This document shows positions 22,819 to 30,834 of a stretch of DNA of 32,260 nucleotides, piece after piece (within the stretch, counting starts at the first letter, position 1; each line of letters opens with the position of its first letter). The stretch is from Secundilactobacillus yichangensis (GTDB taxonomy: Bacteria > Bacillota > Bacilli > Lactobacillales > Lactobacillaceae), in NCBI RefSeq assembly GCF_016861565.1, contig NZ_BOLK01000021.1, positions 1 through 32,260 on the forward strand, read 5' to 3'. The notes below the pieces were generated by a model. That model did no database searches and had not been told where the DNA came from. It was given only the letters and a program-made list of their open reading frames with translations. The translations under genes and the position numbers were made by a program.

Positions 22819-23767
22819 ACAGGTTCAAATCATTTATGGTGACGCAACCTTAGGCTTGCGCGGTGAAGGTTTTAGTTACATTTTCAGTTACGAGCGCGGC
22901 GGCATGGAGTCGCTGGTGCAGCACGGTAAGGAATGGCTGTACCGGACACCGAAACCAACGTTTTGGCGGGCAACTACCGATAACGACCGTGGTAACGGCT
23001 TTTCGGTGAAGTCAGCAATGTGGCTAGGTACCGATATGTTTCTCAAGTGCACGGATATTGCCGTAGCGGTCAACGATCAGCCCATCGAATTACCAATTGC
23101 ACCAGTAAATAATAAGTACAGCGACCATGAGTTTGCTGACCACGTCTCGATTACCTTTACGTATGAAACGTTGACGGTACCTGCAACCACAGTCACGGCT
23201 GCTTACACGGTTAATGGCGAAGGTGAAATTAAGGTCAACGTTGATTATCATGGTAAGGCTGGTTTGCCAGAGTTGCCAGCGTTTGGGCTACGTTTCATTA
23301 TGCCAACGGCGGCTACCCGTTTTAACTACGATGGCCTGTCGGGTGAAACGTATCCTGACCGGATGGCTGGCGGTGTAACAGGCAATTATACCGTGGACGG
23401 TCTACCGGTAACGAAGTACTTAGTTCCGCAGGAGTGCGGCATGCATATGCAGACCAAGCAGGTTACGGTTACCCGTAATCGGACACTAGATAATACGGAT
23501 CATTCCAATCATGAATTTAACCTCACCTTCCTGCAAAATGGACAATCGTTTGCTTTTAGCTGTTTGCCATACACAGCCGAAGAATTAGAAAACGCCACCC
23601 ATATTGAGGAATTACCAACACCAAGACGAACGGTACTCACCATTTTTGGCGCCGTTCGTGGGGTTGGCGGCATTGACAGCTGGGGTGCCGACGTTGAACA
23701 AAAGTACCACGTTTCAGCTGAAAAGGATCACTCATTCTCATTTGCAATCCAAGGCGTGTCATTTTAG
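22799..23767 (+). CDS. lacM: Beta-galactosidase small subunit
   Basis: A 322-residue protein equivalent to the C-terminal domain (Bgal_small_N) of single-chain Lac[20 protein letters not shown] (~50-68) is the family signature; its tryptophan and following residues complete the galactose pocket of Lac[21 protein letters not shown] near the C-terminus is also typical. It has no catalytic glutamates of its own and needs LacL. AGGAGGTGA (22781-22789) lies 9 bases before the ATG, inside the end of lacL. Only a weak AT-rich palindrome (TATAAAAATTTTTATA) follows, so some read-through into the aldo/keto reductase gene is possible. Confidence 0.97.
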   Translation: MANTSTKQVQIIYGDATLGLRGEGFSYIFSYERGGMESLVQHGKEWLYRTPKPTFWRATTDNDRGNGFSVKSAMWLGTDMFLKCTDIAVAVNDQPIELPIAPVNNKYSDHEFADHVSITFTYETLTVPATTVTAAYTVNGEGEIKVNVDYHGKAGLPELPAFGLRFIMPTAATRFNYDGLSGETYPDRMAGGVTGNYTVDGLPVTKYLVPQECGMHMQTKQVTVTRNRTLDNTDHSNHEFNLTFLQNGQSFAFSCLPYTAEELENATHIEELPTPRRTVLTIFGAVRGVGGIDSWGADVEQKYHVSAEKDHSFSFAIQGVSF

Positions 23768-23851
23768 GAAACTAATTTATAAAAATTTTTATACTTTTAG
23801 TTAGTTAAACCTTTATAATAGAAAGTGTTAAGAGGGAGGCATTATATTAAG

Positions 23852-24805
23852 ATGAAGAATGTAGCATTAGGCAACACAAGTTTGCAGGCATCTGCCGTTG
23901 CGCTGGGAATCATGCGCATGGTAAGCCTCAATGTTGATGACGCCGCTAAGGTGCTTGACACCGTTACTGATAAGGGCGTCAACTTTATCGACTCTGCCGA
24001 TATTTACGGCGGTGGCAAGTCCGAAGAAATCTTCGGTCAAGCTTTGAAGAAGTCAGGCGTTAAGCGTGAAGACCTGATTATTCAATCGAAGGGTGGCATC
24101 GTGCTTGATCCTAAGCGCAGTCACGGTGACCTCGTCTTTGGTCAGCGATACGATTTCTCTAAACAACATTTGATTGACGCTGTTGATGGCATTTTGAAGC
24201 GGATGGGTCTTGACTACCTGGACTTCTTCTTGCTCCACCGGCCAGATCCACTGATGGAACCAGATCAGGTGGCAGCAGCGTTTGATGAACTGCAGGCTGC
24301 CGGTAAGGTTCGCCACTTCGGTGTTTCTAACTGCAATCCGATGCAAGTAGACCTCATTCAATCGGCTGTTAGCCAGAAGTTAATGGTTAATCAGTTACAA
24401 TTTGGTGTCATGCATACTGGTCCAATTGATTTTGGACTTCACGTGAACATGAGCGATGATCGCAGCATTAACCATGACGGTGAGATCATTGAATATTCAC
24501 GGCTGCATAACATGACGATTCAAGCTTGGTCGCCATATCAATACGGGATGTTTGAAGGGCCATTCATCGACAATCCTAAGTTCCCAGAGTTAAACAAGAA
24601 GCTCCAGGAACTTGCTGATGCTAAGGGCGTGACGAAAAATGCCATCGCCACTGCCTGGATCTTACGTCACCCAGCAAACATGCAGGTTATCTTAGGTTCC
24701 ATGAATCAAGATCACCTGAAAGAAAGCATTGCCGGTGCTGATGTCGAATTGACGAAGCAAGAGTGGTATGATATTTACTTTGCTGCGGGTAACACGTTGC
24801 CGTAA
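23852..24805 (+). CDS. Aldo/keto reductase (YdhF-like)
   Basis: A 317-residue NADPH-dependent oxidoreductase with the AKR catalytic tetrad: Asp47 and Tyr52 (FIDSADIYGGGKSEE), Lys80 (QSKGG) and His129 (LLHRPDP). HFGVSNCNP and QAWSPYQYG match the YdhF branch. The family reduces carbonyls; the physiological substrate is unknown. ATG 23852 is used although GAGGGAGG (23832-23839) is 12 bases away, because the earlier frame opening at 23825 has no ribosome site. TATAAT (23814-23819) suggests its own promoter. It follows lacM by 84 bases and converges on the MerR gene. Confidence 0.9.
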   Translation: MKNVALGNTSLQASAVALGIMRMVSLNVDDAAKVLDTVTDKGVNFIDSADIYGGGKSEEIFGQALKKSGVKREDLIIQSKGGIVLDPKRSHGDLVFGQRYDFSKQHLIDAVDGILKRMGLDYLDFFLLHRPDPLMEPDQVAAAFDELQAAGKVRHFGVSNCNPMQVDLIQSAVSQKLMVNQLQFGVMHTGPIDFGLHVNMSDDRSINHDGEIIEYSRLHNMTIQAWSPYQYGMFEGPFIDNPKFPELNKKLQELADAKGVTKNAIATAWILRHPANMQVILGSMNQDHLKESIAGADVELTKQEWYDIYFAAGNTLP

Positions 24806-24827
24806 ACCAAAATTAAGTCTATAAAAA

Positions 24828-24876
24828 AAGGGGCACTAACCAGTCTTCCTGATGGGAAGATGGTTAATGCTCTTTT
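24828..24876 (+). terminator. Terminator of the YdhF-like aldo/keto reductase gene
   Basis: The segment from ~24833 (GCACTAACCA, then TCTTCC) pairs with GGGAAGA, then GGTTAATGC (to ~24870), around a short loop with a few mismatches, and is followed by TCTTTT. Confidence 0.75.
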
Positions 24877-24919
24877 CATTTAGTGCCAAAATTTTGGCGA
24901 CGATAAAAGCTGAAAATGG

Positions 24920-25375
24920 TTAGTTTGTATGGGCTTTTTTTATTCTCAGGCTATTATCGATGATGATGGGTTGCCCGGGTAGCTCACAATTGCCTGAAAC
25001 CGCGGCTTCAGTTCCAGCATCACAGGCAGCGGTGAAGAAGCGAACTTTGTAATCTAACTTGGCTAAATGCTGGTTGGCTTGTTCAATTTGTCGGCGAACT
25101 GCCTGTTGCTGCTGTTTGAAGATATTGAGGCGTGTTTCCAGCGTTGAATCGCCCTGCATCGTTAAGGATACAAAGTTGCGAATCTCAGCTAATGACATTC
25201 CGGTGTCTTTTAAACAAGTTATCAGGTCAATAAAATCCAGGTCTGCATCGGAGAACTCCCGGCGGCCGGACGGGTTGCGTTTAATGAATGGCATGAGCCC
25301 CTCACGTTCATAGTATCGTAAAGTAAAGGCGCTCAAGCCTGTTTTATCAGCCACTTGGCCGATTGAATAGGGCAT
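24920..25375 (-). CDS. MerR family transcriptional regulator
   Basis: A 151-residue activator-type DNA-binding protein. The N-terminal winged helix (YSIGQVADKTGLSAFTLRYY, then REGLMPFIKRNPSGRREFSD) is complete, followed by a dimerising coiled coil (~80-110). The C-terminal effector segment is short with cysteines at 118 and 130 (AACDAGTEAA, SGNC), which might sense thiol stress or metal, though the spacing matches no specific metal type I recognise. MerR proteins of this group often control adjacent aldo/keto reductases; here the reductase converges from the other side rather than diverging, so regulation is only inferred. A weak ribosome site (AGAGGTCC) precedes the ATG. Confidence 0.85.
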   Translation of the reverse strand: MPYSIGQVADKTGLSAFTLRYYEREGLMPFIKRNPSGRREFSDADLDFIDLITCLKDTGMSLAEIRNFVSLTMQGDSTLETRLNIFKQQQQAVRRQIEQANQHLAKLDYKVRFFTAACDAGTEAAVSGNCELPGQPIIIDNSLRIKKAHTN

Positions 25376-25881
25376 TATCTGGGACCTCTTTTCATAGATA
25401 GTAGTTAGAGTATACGCTAATTTAAGCCTCTTTGGTGATTAATTACAGTAGGCGTTTTAAGCAAGCTGGGGTCAAGAATATTTTGGGAATATTTTATTTA
25501 TAGAAAGACAGTTACTCTTACTTGTTCAAAAATAAGACGATTATAAGTTACACAAGTTTTATATTTTGTACCAATAATTGTTAAGAACAACATTTTAAGT
25601 AAAATCACTCCAAATATCCACGTAATAATGATACAATTACTGCATTGAATGCGATGGTAATGCACTTAAATGAAAGTAGGCTATTTATAAAAGCCAAACA
25701 TTATAGCGTAGATCACATAATATTTATGTGAAAGTGTTATCATTAAAAAGTAATAGTATTTCAGCTGCTTATTATCCTTAGGTATCATTGGTATATTAAA
25801 TATTTAATATACCAATTGGGGGGATATTCTAATAATAGATTAGTAAGCAAAGTTAGAATATTTAAAGGATGGCGTAAAGAA
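25376..25881. other. Palindrome-rich intergenic leader ahead of the AP2 gene
   Basis: 506 bases with no gene. It holds a series of inverted repeats: TTGTT/AACAA near 25579-25591; TGCATT (25641-25646) with AATGCA (25659-25664); TCACATAA (25713-25720) with TTATGTGA (25724-25731); a perfect 30-bp palindrome, 25787-25816; and ATATTCTAA (25824-25832) with TTAGAATAT (25853-25861), the last immediately before the AP2 ribosome site. Either a folded RNA leader or operator sites would explain them. Confidence 0.55.
25787..25816. repeat. Perfect 30-bp palindrome
   Basis: The half-site ATTGGTATATTAAAT (25787-25801) is followed directly by its exact complement (25802-25816) with no spacer. It could be an operator for a dimeric protein or a cruciform; without a T-run it is a poor terminator. 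Confidence 0.9.
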
Positions 25882-26382
25882 ATGAGTAAAAGAATTGACT
25901 TAACTAACCAGCGCTTTGGCCGGCTGGTCGTCATTAGATATTATGGTAATAACTCTGCAAACTCCAATGCAATGTGGTTATGCCAGTGTGACTGCGGCAA
26001 TCAAACAGTGGTTGATGGTGTTCGTCTACGTTCGGGGATCACTAAGAGCTGCGGCTGCTTAAGACGGGATCTTTCAAGCAAACGGGTTTATAAAAACCCT
26101 AAGTTCGTGGACTACATGGGTCGTTCCGATCAATTAAGGGACGAAAACGGTGTGTCACTAAGCTCTATCTCTGAATCAGCACGGAATAAGAGCGGCGTCA
26201 TTGGGGTCTCATATGACCGTCAGACAGGCAAGTGGTTCGCCCGCTTAATGATTGATCACAAGTACGTTTTATTAAAGAGCTATAAAACGATTACTGAAGC
26301 AATTGAGGCCCGCCGTGAAGCTGAGGAAGTGTATCTCGGTATCAAGCGGGATGATAAAGTTAAAGAAGCTGAAGAAGTTTAA
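25882..26382 (+). CDS. AP2 domain protein with cysteine cluster (phage/homing-endonuclease-like)
   Basis: A 166-residue protein. Residues 6-60 form a cysteine-rich module (DLTNQRFGRLVVI, WLCQCDCGN, KSCGCLRRD; Cys34, 36, 38, 57, 59) seen at the start of many phage HNH/AP2 proteins. Residues ~103-153 form an AP2 DNA-binding domain (KSGVIGVSYDRQTGKWFARL, then EAIEARREAEEVYLG). No HNH or other nuclease motif follows; the tail is charged. Such proteins in phages usually belong to mobile endonucleases, so this is probably a freestanding remnant or a domesticated DNA-binding protein. The frame opens earlier, but ATG 25882 begins at the domain boundary; AAAGGATGG lies about 12 bases ahead. It is flanked by ordinary genes, not prophage. 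Confidence 0.82.
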   Translation: MSKRIDLTNQRFGRLVVIRYYGNNSANSNAMWLCQCDCGNQTVVDGVRLRSGITKSCGCLRRDLSSKRVYKNPKFVDYMGRSDQLRDENGVSLSSISESARNKSGVIGVSYDRQTGKWFARLMIDHKYVLLKSYKTITEAIEARREAEEVYLGIKRDDKVKEAEEV

Positions 26383-26418
26383 TGTATAAAAAGGATAAGT
26401 CAGTGACAGGCTGATGAT

Positions 26419-26462
26419 AAAAACGCGTGATTGATGGCAAGTGCTGTTGATCACGCGTTTTT
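26419..26462. terminator. Terminator after the AP2 gene
   Basis: AAAAACGCGTGA (26419-26430) and its exact complement (26451-26462) form a 12-bp stem with further wobble pairs inside; T-run at 26458-26462. Confidence 0.85.
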
Positions 26463-26564
26463 AGCCGTCACATTTTTGGTGAAGCTTCTTGACTTATACC
26501 CTACTCTAACTTCTATAATTAAGGTGAGCTTAAGAATAAATCGTGTAACGGAGGGAAGCTAACT

Positions 26565-27542
26565 ATGAATTATCGAACACTAGGTAAAACTGGTTTTAAT
26601 ATTAGTGATATTTCTTTGGGTACCTGGCAGCTTGGTGGCAAGTGGGGTGCACCATTTGACGTTAAAGACGCTACTGCCACTTTGGAAGAGGCTTATGAAC
26701 AGGGAGTCAATTTCTTTGATACTGCTGATGGGTATCAGGGTGGCAACAGTGAAAAGGCCGTTGGGGCATTCGTTAAAGCTCACCCTGACGTGCATTTTAC
26801 GACAAAAATTGGTCGGAAAGAGGAGCCTTTAAGCACTGAACATTTCAACCCGGAACATCTGACACGCTACGTTGATGAGTCGTTGGAGAACATGGGCTTA
26901 GAAGCACTTGATCTGGTATTACTTCATTGTCCACCAATGTCGATTTACTACACACCGGAAACCTTCTTCACGCTGGATAAGCTGAAGAAAGCCGGTAAAA
27001 TTAAGAACTATGGGGTCAGTGTTGAACGGGTCGAAGAGGCCATTAAAGCCATGGATTATGACGTTTCAGCCGTTGAGATTATCTTCAACATGTTTCGTCT
27101 CCGGCCTTCTAAATTATTCTTTGATCTTGCCAAGAAGAACAACGTTGGTATTTTAGCTCGAGTACCGCTAGCTAGTGGCCTATTAACCGGCAAATATACG
27201 GCTGATACGAAGTTCGGCAAAGAAGATCACCGGACGACCAATCGTCATGGGGAGCACTTTGATAAGGGTGAAACATTCTCTGGTGTAGACTATTTGACAG
27301 GGATTAAAGCTGCCCAAGAATTAAAGCAGCGCCTTGGCACGGATAATCTGGCAGCAATGGCATTACGTTACATTTTAATGTTCGATGCAGTCACCGCCGC
27401 TATTCCAGGTGCCAGTTCCCCAGAACAAATTGAGCGCAACACCGTGGCATCTGATCTGCCAGCACTTAAGCCGGAAGAAATGCAGATTGTCCAGGATGTG
27501 TACGATAAATATATTAAGAACCCAGTTGACTATCTCTGGTAA
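26565..27542 (+). CDS. Aldo/keto reductase
   Basis: A 325-residue oxidoreductase of the AKR superfamily with catalytic residues Asp52 and Tyr57 (FFDTADGYQGGNSEKA), Lys81 (TTKIG) and His121 (LLHCPP). ILARVPLASGLLTGKY (~210) and AAIPGASSPEQIERN (~280) are the usual cofactor-binding segments. The histidine is followed by CPP rather than the commoner RPD or RVD, marking a branch distinct from the other two AKRs in this window. The substrate is unknown. GGAGGG lies about 9 bases before the ATG. The gene is monocistronic. Confidence 0.9.
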   Translation: MNYRTLGKTGFNISDISLGTWQLGGKWGAPFDVKDATATLEEAYEQGVNFFDTADGYQGGNSEKAVGAFVKAHPDVHFTTKIGRKEEPLSTEHFNPEHLTRYVDESLENMGLEALDLVLLHCPPMSIYYTPETFFTLDKLKKAGKIKNYGVSVERVEEAIKAMDYDVSAVEIIFNMFRLRPSKLFFDLAKKNNVGILARVPLASGLLTGKYTADTKFGKEDHRTTNRHGEHFDKGETFSGVDYLTGIKAAQELKQRLGTDNLAAMALRYILMFDAVTAAIPGASSPEQIERNTVASDLPALKPEEMQIVQDVYDKYIKNPVDYLW

Positions 27543-27569
27543 TCAGCGAATTGAATAAGGATTCATCAA

Positions 27570-27610
27570 GCCTGAATAACCGATCACCTATGACTGGTTA
27601 TTCAGGTTTT
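27570..27610 (+). terminator. Terminator of the second aldo/keto reductase gene
   Basis: CCTGAATAACC (27571-27581) and its exact complement (27596-27606), followed by TTTT. Confidence 0.82.
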
Positions 27611-27702
27611 GTGTTTAATGAAGCAATTATGTATTGTAATAACACGTTATATTCATGTTATAATCTAATCATAATTAAGTGAGAGCAGAAAGGGGAGGTA
27701 CC

Positions 27703-28314
27703 ATGGAGTTCACGGAGCGTCAGCAGCGGATTGTTAAGATGCTGAAAGCAAAGAGTCCGTTAACTGGTGAGAAAATTGCCGGCCAGTTAAAGTTAAGTGT
27801 TCCCACTATTCGTGCAGACTTACGGCTGCTCACGGCGGTTGAAGTCTTAAAGGCACGTCCTAAAGTGGGTTATGTGTATTATGGTGATAGCAAGCTGGGG
27901 GTTGATTACGCTAATCTTTATGATCAACCGATTTCGACAATCATGCAGCCGGCAGCGACCATCAAAGATGATGCAACTTTGCAAGCGGCCATCAGTAAGC
28001 TGTTTTTACAGGATGTAGGCACGCTATTTGTGCTGGATCAAACGGATCAGTTAGTGGGGCTGATTTCACGTAAAGACTTGCTGCGGGCCAGCTTTAATAA
28101 TTCGAACCCAGAATCAGTTTTAGCCAGTGTAATCATGACCCGGATGCCTAACATTGTGACGGTGACTGCTGATACGACGGTGAAGCAAGCCGGGCAGCAG
28201 CTGCTGAAACATAAGGTGGATTCATTGCCGGTAGTAGATAAATCAGCTCCTAAAAGTGTGATTGGGAAGATCACTAAGAACCGAATCTTTCAGCACTTCA
28301 TCGAACAAGCTTAA
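27703..28314 (+). CDS. CcpN-like repressor (HTH plus two CBS domains)
   Basis: A 203-residue regulator. Residues 1-60 form a DeoR/CcpN-type helix-turn-helix (FTERQQRIVKMLKAKSPLTG, SVPTIRADLRLL). Residues ~75-130 and ~138-200 are two CBS domains (IMQPAATIKDDATLQAAISK, DQLVGLISRKDLL; then IMTRMPNIVTVTADTTVKQA, SLPVVD), a likely adenine-nucleotide sensor. CcpN represses gluconeogenic genes in B. subtilis. AGGGGAGG lies 5 bases before the ATG at 27703; the earlier in-frame opening at 27679 precedes the ribosome site. The -10 TATAAT (~27657) lies beside an ATAACA/TGTTAT inverted repeat that could be an autoregulatory site. The downstream melA has its own promoter, so the two need not be co-regulated. 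Confidence 0.88.
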   Translation: MEFTERQQRIVKMLKAKSPLTGEKIAGQLKLSVPTIRADLRLLTAVEVLKARPKVGYVYYGDSKLGVDYANLYDQPISTIMQPAATIKDDATLQAAISKLFLQDVGTLFVLDQTDQLVGLISRKDLLRASFNNSNPESVLASVIMTRMPNIVTVTADTTVKQAGQQLLKHKVDSLPVVDKSAPKSVIGKITKNRIFQHFIEQA

Positions 28315-28324
28315 AAATGATATG

Positions 28325-28352
28325 ACCATCACGATAGACGTGGTGGTTTTTT
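28325..28352 (+). terminator. Terminator of the CcpN-like gene
   Basis: ACCATCACG (28325-28333) pairs with CGTGGTGGT (28339-28347, one G-T) around a 5-base loop, followed by T's to 28352. Confidence 0.88.
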
Positions 28353-28451
28353 GTTTTCTGGGAAACAGACGTATTATTTACTTTAGCTAATGATTATCAC
28401 GTCATTAAAAAGCTATGTGCTATTTTTAACCGCTCACAGGGTTGCTCTTTC

Positions 28452-28493
28452 TTGGAGGATACGTTTTAACTGAGTATAATGAAAGCGCTATAA
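28452..28493 (+). promoter_or_regulatory. Promoter and cre site of melA
   Basis: TTGGAG (28452-28457), 17 bases, TATAAT (28475-28480). TGAAAGCGCTATAA (28480-28493) matches 13 of 14 positions of the cre consensus and overlaps the end of the -10. The layout parallels that upstream of lacL, pointing to shared control by CcpA or a LacI-family protein. Confidence 0.78.
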
Positions 28494-28545
28494 TTAAGAG
28501 TGGCATCATGACGTCTTAACGTACACTCGAAAGGAGTCACTAACA

Positions 28546-30771
28546 TTGGCAATTCACGTTGACGAAGCGAATCAAACGTTTCATTTGCAAACGGATCATA
28601 CAAGCTATATTTTTCAGGTATTGGCACACGGTATTTTAGGTCAGGTTTATTATGGAAAGAAAATTCATGTCAAACCGCAATATAACGAATTGTTGAAGCG
28701 AGAATTAAAAACGGCGACACCAGCGTATTCTCTGGATGACCCCGATTTTCAGTTGGGCGCGATCAAGCAGGAGTATTCAGATTTCGGCACCGGCGATTTT
28801 CGTCGGCCAGCTTACCAGCTTACCCAGCCCAACGGCAGTCGGATTACTGATTTTAAGTACGACCATTACGAAGTTGTGCAGGGGAAGCAGCGGCTAACTG
28901 GCTTACCATCAACCTTTGATGATACTGAGGATGATGCGGAAACACTGATTGTTCATTTAACGGACAAATTGATTCAGTTGGATCTGGACCTCAGCTATAC
29001 CGTATTTCCACATCAAGATGTGATTGTCCGCAGCGCTAATTTTAAGAATCATGGCGTGGAAGCAGTGACGTTAAATGCTGCCGAAAGTGCCCAGTTGGAT
29101 TTGCCGGATAGCCAATATGATTTAATTCAGTTCTCTGGTACTTGGGCTCGTGAACGTCATCTGATTCGGACACCGCTACGCTCCGGTATTCAAGCCATTG
29201 ATTCAGTTCGAACGACTTCCAGTCATCAGCAAAATCCGTTTATGATGCTGGCTCGGCCGAATACCACGGATGATAATGGTGAAGCGATTGGCTTTAACCT
29301 GGTTTATTCAGGTAATTTCTTAGATCAGATTGAAGTTGACCAATGGGATGTTAGTCGGGTGCTAGTTGGTATTAACCCAGCTGAGTTTGGCTGGAAATTA
29401 GAGCCAGGTAAGGAATTTCAGACGCCAGAAGCTATTCTGTCTTACACGGCGGATGGGATGAACCAGTTAAGCCAGCAACTGGCCAGTTTTTATAGCGAGC
29501 ATCTGGTCAATGCCAAGTACCGGCGGATGGAGCGGCCAATTCTAGTCAATAACTGGGAAGCTACTTACTTTGATTTTAACGACGAGAAGCTGCTGAATAT
29601 TGCCAAACAGGCTAAAAGACTCGGTATCGAAATGTTTGTTCTGGATGACGGCTGGTTTGGCCACCGGAATGATGATCATACATCACTGGGTGATTGGTTT
29701 GTTGATCCAAAGAAGCTGCCAAATGGCATTGGTGCCTTTGCCGGTGAAGTGCATGATCTAGGACTGAAGTTTGGCCTCTGGTTCGAACCAGAAATGATTT
29801 CTATCGATAGTGAACTATACAAGAAACATCCAGAATGGCTGATTCACGTGCCAAAGCGACGGGAAACACCCGGGCGAAACCAGTACGTTCTGGACTTTAG
29901 CCGGCCCGAAGTGGTGGACTATATTTACCAAATGATGGCTAAAGTTATTCAAGATACTAAGCTTGATTATATTAAATGGGATATGAACCGATACATTACG
30001 GAAATGTATAGCGTGGCTTTACCGGCAGACCGCCAGTTAGAGATGCCGCACCGTTATATTCTTGGTGTGTATGATTTATATGCACGCCTGACCAAAGCGT
30101 TTCCCGACGTGCTCTTTGAATCCTGTGCGTCAGGCGGCGGCCGGTTTGATCTCGGTATGATGTATTACGCCCCGCAAGCTTGGGCAAGTGATGATACCGA
30201 CGCGGTGGAGCGGATGAAGGTGCAATTCGGTACCAGCTACGGTTACCCGCAGTCTATGATGGGGGCTCATGTTTCAGCGGTGCCAAACGAGCAAAACGGC
30301 CGCATTACACCGTTAGAGACCCGGGCAAACGTTGCCTTTTACGGTGCTTTCGGCTATGAATTGGATATTTCAAAGATGTCTGAGGAAGAAGCGAACACCG
30401 TTAAAAAGCAGGTTGTCTTTTATAAGCAACACCGGGCACTGTATCAGTTCGGTAAGCTGTACAGGCTAGACAGTCCGTTTGAGGGTGACGGCAACGTGAT
30501 GAGCTGGGTCGTGGTTGACGATCAGCAGGATCACGCTATTGCAACAAGGTATCAAATTTTGAATCATCCTAATGCACCGTACAGCCGACTGTATTTGAAG
30601 GGGCTAGATCCTGATAAGCAGTACCGGGTCAATGACAGTGAGGAAGCTTATTACGGTGATGAACTCATGAACGCAGGGATCCACATTGGCAGTGCGTTTG
30701 ATGATACGGCGGAAGTTAAACAATCTGCAGATTTTAGTTCACGTAGATTTATGATTGATGTTGTTAAGTAA
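28546..30771 (+). CDS. melA: Alpha-galactosidase (GH36)
   Basis: A 741-residue cytoplasmic GH36 enzyme that hydrolyses alpha-1,6-galactosides such as melibiose and raffinose. An N-terminal beta-sandwich (~1-325) precedes the TIM barrel with VLDDGWFG (366-372), LWFEPEMIS (411-419), YIKWDMNR (475-482, nucleophile Asp479), FESCASGGGRFD (524-535) and WASDDTDAVER (546-556, acid/base Asp in SDDTD). The length matches lactobacillus MelA. The start is TTG at 28546 with AAAGGAG ~10 bases ahead. No permease is adjacent, so uptake must be encoded elsewhere. The promoter carries a good cre site. Confidence 0.95.
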   Translation: MAIHVDEANQTFHLQTDHTSYIFQVLAHGILGQVYYGKKIHVKPQYNELLKRELKTATPAYSLDDPDFQLGAIKQEYSDFGTGDFRRPAYQLTQPNGSRITDFKYDHYEVVQGKQRLTGLPSTFDDTEDDAETLIVHLTDKLIQLDLDLSYTVFPHQDVIVRSANFKNHGVEAVTLNAAESAQLDLPDSQYDLIQFSGTWARERHLIRTPLRSGIQAIDSVRTTSSHQQNPFMMLARPNTTDDNGEAIGFNLVYSGNFLDQIEVDQWDVSRVLVGINPAEFGWKLEPGKEFQTPEAILSYTADGMNQLSQQLASFYSEHLVNAKYRRMERPILVNNWEATYFDFNDEKLLNIAKQAKRLGIEMFVLDDGWFGHRNDDHTSLGDWFVDPKKLPNGIGAFAGEVHDLGLKFGLWFEPEMISIDSELYKKHPEWLIHVPKRRETPGRNQYVLDFSRPEVVDYIYQMMAKVIQDTKLDYIKWDMNRYITEMYSVALPADRQLEMPHRYILGVYDLYARLTKAFPDVLFESCASGGGRFDLGMMYYAPQAWASDDTDAVERMKVQFGTSYGYPQSMMGAHVSAVPNEQNGRITPLETRANVAFYGAFGYELDISKMSEEEANTVKKQVVFYKQHRALYQFGKLYRLDSPFEGDGNVMSWVVVDDQQDHAIATRYQILNHPNAPYSRLYLKGLDPDKQYRVNDSEEAYYGDELMNAGIHIGSAFDDTAEVKQSADFSSRRFMIDVVK

Positions 30772-30774
30772 CAG

Positions 30775-30813
30775 AAAATCCGGTTATCAGCCTTCGCTGA
30801 CAACCGGATTTTT
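30775..30813. terminator. Bidirectional terminator between melA and the third aldo/keto reductase
   Basis: AAAATCCGGTT (30775-30785) pairs with AACCGGATTTT (30802-30812), and TCAG (30787-30790) with CTGA (30797-30800), with one A-C mismatch; T-runs on both strands. Confidence 0.92.
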
Positions 30814-30834
30814 ATTGTTTTTATTCCGAAAATA

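Noticed and set aside
25787-25816. 30-bp palindrome as an intrinsic terminator of an upstream transcript
   Set aside because: The stem is almost wholly A-T with no loop and is followed by G's rather than a T-run.
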